Source: an uncultured Collinsella sp. (GTDB taxonomy: Bacteria; Actinomycetota; Coriobacteriia; Coriobacteriales; Coriobacteriaceae). From it: a stretch of DNA of 27,805 bases. Where the stretch lies: the NCBI GenBank assembly GCA_905209765.1, contig CAJLUE010000019.1, positions 1-27,805 of the forward strand, in the 5' to 3' direction. Positions 22,997 to 27,805 of this stretch are shown one piece after another. The notes under the pieces were generated by a model, which was given only the letters and a program-made list of their open reading frames with translations, searched no databases and had not been told where the DNA came from. The stretch's first letter is position 1, and each line of letters starts with the position of its first letter. A program made the position numbers and the translations under genes.

Positions 22997-24475
22997 ATGA
23001 CTGAGACCGCTAAGAAAAAGCGCGGTATGCCTTCATCGTTCACCATTCTTCTAGCTCTGCTGGCAATTGTTGCAGTGATTACCGTTATCGTCTCCGGCAC
23101 GTCCGGCGGCGCGGTTACTGCCGCCCGTCTGAGCGATTTCTGCACCGCCCCGATTAAGGGCTTCGCTGACGCTCTGCCCGTCTGCCTCTTCGTTATGATC
23201 CTGGGCGGCTTCCTCGGTATGATGACCGAGACCGGCGCCCTGGACAACGGCATCGCCGTTCTGGTGCAGAAGCTTAAGGGCAACGAGATCATGCTCATTC
23301 CTGTCCTTATGCTCATCTTCTCTCTCGGTGGTACTACCTATGGTATGTGCGAGGAGACCGTTCCCTTCTACGCCCTGCTCGCCGCTACCATGATGGCCGC
23401 TGGCTTCGACCCCATGGTCGGCGCCGCTACCGTCCTGCTCGGCGCTGGCTGCGGCTGCCTGGGCTCCACGGTTAACCCGTTCGCCGTCGGCGCTGCCGTC
23501 GACGCTCTGACCGGCGTTGGCATTGAGGTCAACCAGTCCATCATCATCGGCCTCGGTGCCGTCCTGTGGATTGTCACTACCGCTATGTCCATCGTCTTCG
23601 TGATGAACTACGCCAAGAAGGTCAAGGCTGACAAGGGTTCCACTATCCTGTCGATGCAGGAGCTCAAGGACGCCGAAGAGGCTCACGGCAAGGCTGCTTC
23701 CGAGGTCCACAAGGAGGTCAAGCTCACCGGTCGTCAGAAGGGTGTTCTGATCGCCTTCGCCTTCACCTTCGTCGTCATGATCGTCGGCTTCATTCCGCTG
23801 GCCGACCTCAACGAGGGCGTCGCCAACTTCTTCGACGCTGGCGCTGTCTACGACGCCGACGGTAACGCCGTCGTCCAGGGCTGGTCTGCCCTGATCACCG
23901 GCCTGCCCATTGGCCAGTGGTACTTCGACGAGGCTTCCACCTGGTTCTTCCTCATGGCCGTCCTGATCGGTATCATCGGTGGCCTGTCCGAGAAGCAGAT
24001 TGTTAACACCTTCATCACCGGCGCTGCCGACATGATGTCCGTTGTTCTCGTCATCGCCCTCGCCCGTGGTATCTCCGTTCTCATGGCTAACACCGGCCTC
24101 GACGTCTTCGTCCTTGACGCTGCCGCCAATGCCCTGGCTGGCCTGTCCGGCGTGATCTTCGCTCCCATGAGCTTCCTGGTCTACTTCGGCCTGTCCTTCC
24201 TGATCCCCTCGACCTCCGGTATGGCCACCGTCTCCATGCCCATCATGGGACCGCTGGCTGTTAAGCTCGGCTTCTCGCCCGAGGTCATGGTCATGATCTT
24301 CTCCGCCGCCATCGGTGTCGTGAACCTGTTCACCCCGACCTCCGGCGCCATCATGGGCGGTCTCGCCCTGGCCAAGATCGAGTGGACGACCTGGCTCAAG
24401 TTTGCCCTTAAGCTCATCGTCGCGCTCTCCGTCGTCTGCGCCATCATCCTGACCGTCGCCTGCGTGTTGATCTAA
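22997..24475 (+). CDS. YfcC-family (DcuC-like) amino-acid carrier, ArcD-like
   Basis: This 492-residue integral membrane protein has about 11-13 hydrophobic segments. A charged cytosolic loop near residues 200-240 (KKVKADKGSTILSMQELKDA) and SFLIPSTSGMATVSMPIMGP with FTPTSGAIMGG near the C-terminus are typical of the YfcC/DcuC-type superfamily. Members beside arginine deiminase genes are often annotated as arginine/ornithine antiporters. That role fits here, since arcA and arcB precede it, but it rests on context. ATG 22997 is preferred because AGGGGGG (22981-22987) lies 9 nt before it; ATGs at 22970 and 22988 are less well placed. Confidence 0.88.
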   Translation: MTETAKKKRGMPSSFTILLALLAIVAVITVIVSGTSGGAVTAARLSDFCTAPIKGFADALPVCLFVMILGGFLGMMTETGALDNGIAVLVQKLKGNEIMLIPVLMLIFSLGGTTYGMCEETVPFYALLAATMMAAGFDPMVGAATVLLGAGCGCLGSTVNPFAVGAAVDALTGVGIEVNQSIIIGLGAVLWIVTTAMSIVFVMNYAKKVKADKGSTILSMQELKDAEEAHGKAASEVHKEVKLTGRQKGVLIAFAFTFVVMIVGFIPLADLNEGVANFFDAGAVYDADGNAVVQGWSALITGLPIGQWYFDEASTWFFLMAVLIGIIGGLSEKQIVNTFITGAADMMSVVLVIALARGISVLMANTGLDVFVLDAAANALAGLSGVIFAPMSFLVYFGLSFLIPSTSGMATVSMPIMGPLAVKLGFSPEVMVMIFSAAIGVVNLFTPTSGAIMGGLALAKIEWTTWLKFALKLIVALSVVCAIILTVACVLI

Positions 24476-24504
24476 GTACCCAACGGGTACCCCACGGAAA
24501 CCTT

Positions 24505-24561
24505 GACGATCCTGTAAAGGATCACTTGGTCATCGTCTGTCCGGTGGGGTCAACCCACCGG
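24505..24561 (+). other. Structured segment after the carrier gene
   Basis: GATCCT (24508-24513) pairs with AGGATC (24518-24523), alternative pairing GACGAT (24505-24510) with ATCGTC (24533-24538) competes with it, and CCGGTGGG (24541-24548) pairs with CCCACCGG (24554-24561). It may be a 3' untranslated structure. No known RNA family is recognised. Confidence 0.35.
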
Positions 24562-24577
24562 TAGACTCCTACCTTTA

Positions 24578-24608
24578 GCCCCCTCCCGTTCCGTGCGCGG
24601 GAGGGGGC
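24578..24608 (+). terminator. GC-rich terminator-like hairpin
   Basis: GCCCCCTCCCG (24578-24588) pairs perfectly with CGGGAGGGGGC (24598-24608). The following CTCTTGTG tract is weak. It probably ends the arcA-arcB-carrier transcript. Confidence 0.65.
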
Positions 24609-24616
24609 GCTCTTGT

Positions 24617-24755
24617 GTTCCGGCGTTTTACCAAACGCCGGAACCACTCGACGCTGCAAGCCCGCCAGAGCGGCAATCTGACGTTCAATCGTCGGGCATG
24701 GCCAAAAGGCCTATGCCCTCCTCTTTCACGTCACCTTGCTCGCTCTGGCGGGCTT
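24617..24755. repeat. Adjacent hairpins: 12-bp stem, then nested 15-bp stem
   Basis: GTTCCGGCGTTT (24617-24628) pairs with 24633-24644. A larger element then has arms 24658-24672 and 24741-24755 (15 bp, perfect), inner TGACGT (24679-24684) with ACGTCA (24728-24733), and apex GGGCATGGCC (24694-24703) with 24708-24718 (one bulge). The layout resembles the hairpins at 5651 and 9265. Confidence 0.75.
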
Positions 24756-24845
24756 TCGCTGACTTATGCTCAACCTGCGATGTTGCCGTTGTTGGTGTAA
24801 TGGGGCGGTGCAATGGGGTCAGGTTACTTCGCGCCAAAAGGGGCA

Positions 24846-24910
24846 GTTGCGGTGGAATAGTTCCTGTTTGGCCGTCTTGAGGGGTTAAACAGGAACTATT
24901 CCACCGCAAC
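24846..24910. repeat. 24-bp perfect inverted repeat
   Basis: Arms 24846-24869 and 24887-24910 are perfect reverse complements with a 17-nt loop. It lies 109 bp before the DUF1846 gene. No T-run follows, so it is not a typical terminator in either direction. Confidence 0.8.
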
Positions 24911-24974
24911 TTATCGGTGGCGTGTTTGGTTGGTGCCCGTTGACGGTCTGGGTATCGGGGAGGGCGGGCTCCGT

Positions 24975-24980
24975 TATAAT
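24975..24980 (+). promoter_or_regulatory. Candidate -10 element (TATAAT) for the DUF1846 gene
   Basis: A perfect TATAAT lies 39 bp before ATG 25020. TTGACG at 24940-24945 is too far upstream (29 bp) to be its -35 box. Confidence 0.45.
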
Positions 24981-25019
24981 CGCCTAGAACATTAAATGGA
25001 AACGGGACGGGAGCCATAT

Positions 25020-26501
25020 ATGCGCCAGGGTTTCGACAACGCGAAGTATATCGAGCTGCAGGCCGCTCATATTAAGGAGCGCATCTCGCAGTTTGGCGGC
25101 AAGCTGTATTTGGAGTTTGGCGGCAAGCTGTTTGACGACTATCACGCGAGTCGCGTGCTGCCGGGTTTTGAGCCGGACAGCAAGTTTCGCATGCTTAAGA
25201 GCATTGCCGACGACGTCGAGGTCATCATCGCCATTAACGCGAACCACATCGAGAAGAACAAGGCTCGCGGTGACCTGGGCATTACCTATGACGAGGACGT
25301 TTTGCGCCTGGTCGACCTGTTCCGCGGCAACGGTTTTGCTGTCGCGGCCGTGGTTATCACCCAGTACGCCGGCCAACCCGCCGCCGATGTGTTCCGCAAT
25401 CGCCTGAACGCGCTCGGCATTCCTGCCAAGCTGCACTATCCCATCGAGGGCTATCCGCACGACGTCGACCTGATCGTGTCCGACGACGGCTATGGCAAGA
25501 ACGAGTTTGTCGAGACCACCCGTCCGCTCGTCGTCGTGACGGCGCCCGGCCCCGGCTCGGGCAAGCTCGCCACCTGCCTGTCTCAGCTCTATCACGAGCA
25601 CAAGCAAGGCACCGCCGCCGGCTACGCCAAGTTCGAGACTTTCCCGGTCTGGAATCTGCCCCTCACGCATCCGGTCAACATCGCCTATGAGGCCGCCACG
25701 GCCGACCTTGACGATGCCAATATCATCGACTCCTTCCACTTGGAGGCCTACAACAAGACCACGGTCAACTACAACCGTGACGTCGAGGCCTTCCCGGTGG
25801 TCCGTGCTCTGATGGAAAAGATCCTGGGCAAGAGCCCCTACCAGAGCCCCACGGACATGGGCGTCAATATGGTCGGTTTTGCCATTACCGATGACGATGC
25901 CTGCCGCGACGCTTCCAAGATGGAGATCGTCCGCCGCTACTTTACCGCGGTCGAAAATGTGCGCCGTACCGGCGTGGGCGATGAGCAGGTTGATCGTCTC
26001 AAGATCATTATGAAGAAGGCCGGTATCGACAAGAACTACTCGCCGGCACGCTCGGCCGCTCTTACCAGGGAGCAGCTGACGGGTGGCCCCGTAGGCGCCA
26101 TGGTCATGCCCGATGGCTCCGTGGTGACCGGCAAGACTTCCACGCGCTTGGGCGCCGCGAGCTCGCTCATCATGAATGCACTTAAGCACGTCTCGGGCGT
26201 TGACCTTGAGCTCGAGGTCATTAGCGATGAGGCGATCGAGCCTATCAGCAAGCTCAAGACGCATTTCCTGGGTAGCAAGAACCCGCGCCTGCACACCGAC
26301 GAGACGCTTATGGCGCTCTCGATCACCTCGGCAACGAGCGAGACGGCGGCCCGCGTCCTTTCGGGCCTGGAGCAGCTGCGTGGCTGCGATGCCTTCTTTA
26401 GCGTGATCATCTCGCCGACGGACGAGACGGTGCTGCGCAAGCTGGGCATCAACGTGTGCTGCGAGCCCAAGTTCGAGCGCCGTGGCTTCTTCCACCGCTA
26501 A
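25020..26501 (+). CDS. DUF1846 family protein
   Basis: This 493-residue protein matches, from memory, the DUF1846 family of cytosolic proteins of undefined function found in many Firmicutes and Actinobacteria. It shows RQGFDNAKYIELQAAHI at the start, KLYLEFGGKLFDDYHASRVL (28-47), DVEVIIAINANHIEKNK and a P-loop-like APGPGSGKLATCLSQL in which GPGSGK is at 177-182. PYQSPTDMGVNMVGFAI follows in the middle, and the C-terminal half carries GGPVGAMVMPDGSVVTGK. ATG 25020 is preferred over ATG 24996 because GGGAG (25009-25013) lies 6 nt upstream. It appears to be monocistronic, with its own -10 box and terminator. Confidence 0.88.
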   Translation: MRQGFDNAKYIELQAAHIKERISQFGGKLYLEFGGKLFDDYHASRVLPGFEPDSKFRMLKSIADDVEVIIAINANHIEKNKARGDLGITYDEDVLRLVDLFRGNGFAVAAVVITQYAGQPAADVFRNRLNALGIPAKLHYPIEGYPHDVDLIVSDDGYGKNEFVETTRPLVVVTAPGPGSGKLATCLSQLYHEHKQGTAAGYAKFETFPVWNLPLTHPVNIAYEAATADLDDANIIDSFHLEAYNKTTVNYNRDVEAFPVVRALMEKILGKSPYQSPTDMGVNMVGFAITDDDACRDASKMEIVRRYFTAVENVRRTGVGDEQVDRLKIIMKKAGIDKNYSPARSAALTREQLTGGPVGAMVMPDGSVVTGKTSTRLGAASSLIMNALKHVSGVDLELEVISDEAIEPISKLKTHFLGSKNPRLHTDETLMALSITSATSETAARVLSGLEQLRGCDAFFSVIISPTDETVLRKLGINVCCEPKFERRGFFHR

Positions 26502-26520
26502 GCCTGGATAAATTGGTCTG

Positions 26521-26560
26521 AAAGGGGCGCATCGGATATACATTCGGTGTGCCCCTTTTA
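26521..26560 (+). terminator. Rho-independent terminator after the DUF1846 gene
   Basis: AAAGGGGC (26521-26528) pairs with GCCCCTTT (26551-26558), ending in TTTTA. It lies 19 bp after the stop codon. Confidence 0.8.
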
Positions 26561-26750
26561 TCAACAAAGCTACCGTTTAACCTAAAATTAGCCCATTTAC
26601 CTGCCTATAAGCGATTTGGGCGGTATACAATAACCCTAATTGTTTCATCCTTTTGCGGGGATGCCGCATGATGGATGTTGCCGGCCATCATGGGGTGTGC
26701 CGGTCGCGCACGGTGCAAGTGATGCCCGTGCTCGGTTTGAGGAGGCTGCC

Positions 26751-27089
26751 ATGGCTGGCAAGGGTCGTGCGAGTGTCAACGATATGAAGCGTGTCGAGGT
26801 GCAGGTGCTGATGGACATCGCACAGCAGTCTGAAGACAACGGCGGATTTTATGGCTTTTCGCGAAAGACGCTTGCCGAGCGTGTGGGGGTGTCTCCGTAT
26901 CGCGCCCGCGCGGCAATTGAACGCTTGGAATCCGAAGACATCATTGAGGTCGTCTCGCGCTACAGCGACGACGGTGGCCAGCTCGCAAATGGTATTTGTC
27001 TTACGGAGCGTGGCGAATGGTATCTGGAGGGCATCCGTGCCGGTATGCTCGTGCAGGATTTGATCAAGGACGAAGTCGCCGATCGATAA
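26751..27089 (+). CDS. Small winged-helix transcriptional regulator
   Basis: This 112-residue protein has a winged helix-turn-helix at about residues 35-70 (FSRKTLAERVGVSPYRARAA, then IERLESEDIIEVV), followed by a wing-like segment and a short C-terminal helix. It resembles small GntR/MarR-like DNA-binding proteins without a ligand domain. The frame is open upstream to 26640, but GAGGAGG at 26738-26744 makes ATG 26751 (MAGKGRAS) the likely start. It has its own terminator and lies 178 bp before CTP synthase; a regulatory link to it is unproven. The specific family and target are unknown. Confidence 0.8.
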   Translation: MAGKGRASVNDMKRVEVQVLMDIAQQSEDNGGFYGFSRKTLAERVGVSPYRARAAIERLESEDIIEVVSRYSDDGGQLANGICLTERGEWYLEGIRAGMLVQDLIKDEVADR

Positions 27090-27113
27090 CAGCGTGCATA
27101 CATAGTGGAAACG

Positions 27114-27143
27114 ACGCCGCCTGGGCAACCGGACGGTGTTTTG
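27114..27143 (+). terminator. Terminator with GCAA tetraloop after the regulator
   Basis: An 11-bp stem with one mismatch and two G-T pairs (27114-27124 with 27129-27139) is capped by GCAA, a GNRA-type loop. It is followed by TTTTG and lies 24 bp past the stop codon. Confidence 0.65.
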
Positions 27144-27180
27144 TTTCGAGATGGAGAAATGCGATTGCGCGTAAGAAAAA

Positions 27181-27209
27181 TTGTGCGCGGCGCGCGTCGC
27201 GAGTATTAC
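27181..27209 (+). promoter_or_regulatory. Candidate promoter for pyrG
   Basis: TTGTGC (27181-27186) and TATTAC (27204-27209) are spaced by 17 bp. The leader then holds CCCGT (27218-27222), able to pair with ACGGG (27245-27249) just upstream of the start codon, a possible attenuation or ribosome-masking hairpin. Confidence 0.4.
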
Positions 27210-27267
27210 AATGAAGACCCGTAAGATGTGTATGGACAACTTCTACGGGAAGCGCAGGTAACTCAAT

Positions 27268-27805
27268 ATGACCAAGCATGTGTTCGTGACCGGCGGCGTG
27301 GTTTCGTCTCTGGGCAAGGGTATTACCGCGGCCTCGCTGGGCCGTCTGCTCAAGTCGCGCGGGTACAAGGTGACGATGCAAAAGGCCGACCCGTATCTGA
27401 ACGTCGACCCCGGCACCATGAGCCCGTTCCAGCATGGCGAGGTCTTTGTGACCGAGGACGGCTACGAGTCCGATCTGGACCTGGGCCACTACGAGCGCTT
27501 TATTGACGAGAACCTGACCCGCGATTCCAACTTTACGACTGGTGCCATCTATAAGAGTCTGATCGCCCGCGAACGTCGCGGTGACTTTTTGGGCGGCACC
27601 GTGCAGGTGATTCCGCACGTCACGAACGCCATTAAGGATAAGTTCCGTCGTATTGAGGAGCAGACCGGCTCCGACGTGGTCATCACTGAGTTGGGCGGCA
27701 CCATCGGTGACATCGAGTCGCAGCCGTTTGTCGAGGCCATTCGTCAGTATCGCAAGGAGGCCGGCCCCGAGAACGTCTGCTACATCCACGTGTCGCTCGT
27801 TCCCT
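27268..27805 (+). CDS. pyrG: CTP synthase (5' part, runs off the window)
   Basis: CTP synthase aminates UTP to CTP using ATP and glutamine, with an N-terminal synthase domain and a C-terminal glutaminase domain. Only the first 179 codons are in the window. They show the hallmark start TKHVFVTGGVVSSLGKGITA with the phosphate-binding GGVVSSLGKG, LKSRGYKVTMQKADPYLNVD, PGTMSPFQHGEVFVTEDG, DLDLGHYERF, and ELGGTIGDIES, which belongs to the UTP/CTP site. The start ATG 27268 matches the family; the ribosome site (GCAGG) is modest. The remainder lies beyond 27805. Confidence 0.97.
   Translation, partial: MTKHVFVTGGVVSSLGKGITAASLGRLLKSRGYKVTMQKADPYLNVDPGTMSPFQHGEVFVTEDGYESDLDLGHYERFIDENLTRDSNFTTGAIYKSLIARERRGDFLGGTVQVIPHVTNAIKDKFRRIEEQTGSDVVITELGGTIGDIESQPFVEAIRQYRKEAGPENVCYIHVSLVP

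Noticed and set aside
24984..26567. 527-codon reverse-strand frame opposite the DUF1846 gene
   Set aside because: It is a shadow frame. The forward gene has a ribosome site, family motifs and a terminator.

Overview
The window looks like chromosome from a high-GC, anaerobic, fermentative actinobacterium of the class Coriobacteriia, most likely Collinsella or a close relative. This is an inference from gene content (phosphotransacetylase with two acetate kinases, an arginine deiminase route with a YfcC-type carrier, UDP-galactopyranose mutase), strong G/C bias at third codon positions, and short intergenic regions carrying long hairpins. No database search was possible. No rRNA, tRNA, CRISPR array, transposase or phage gene was seen.

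Layout. 1-100: tail of an unidentified gene. 256-591: HIT-family protein. 633-2802: LysR regulator followed by an MFS transporter whose last ~37 codons are out of frame. 2923-6773: two tandem acetate kinase genes (+) facing phosphate acetyltransferase (-), together the acetyl-CoA to acetate ATP-yielding route. 7005-9231: UDP-galactopyranose mutase overlapping a family 2 glycosyltransferase, probably for galactofuranose-containing surface glycan. 9603-11826 (-): P1/S58 peptidase, Maf nucleotide pyrophosphatase and DJ-1/PfpI protein. 12033-15864 (+): a small membrane zinc-ribbon protein, a large secreted-domain membrane protein with a matching C-terminal zinc ribbon, and a polytopic GT-C-like membrane protein. 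16038-19948 (-): RlmD-type 23S rRNA methyltransferase and polyphosphate kinase with a long C-terminal tail. 20507-24475 (+): arginine deiminase, ornithine carbamoyltransferase and a YfcC/ArcD-like carrier. 25020-26501: DUF1846 protein. 26751-27089: small winged-helix regulator. 27268-end: start of CTP synthase.

The genes are mostly ordinary core metabolism. What stands out lies between them. At least eight long, often perfect, hairpins (arms of 12-39 bp, spans of 28-127 nt) fill intergenic gaps. Two share a GGGACGGGGCTTTTTT core in a double inverted arrangement. Two others share a core with two compensatory base-pair changes but have unrelated outer arms. Other points of interest are an acetate kinase paralogue with two substitutions in conserved active-site motifs, three TGAAT half-sites at exact 21-bp spacing upstream of the arginine deiminase genes, a matched pair of membrane zinc-ribbon proteins, and a polyphosphate kinase with a ~127-residue extension.
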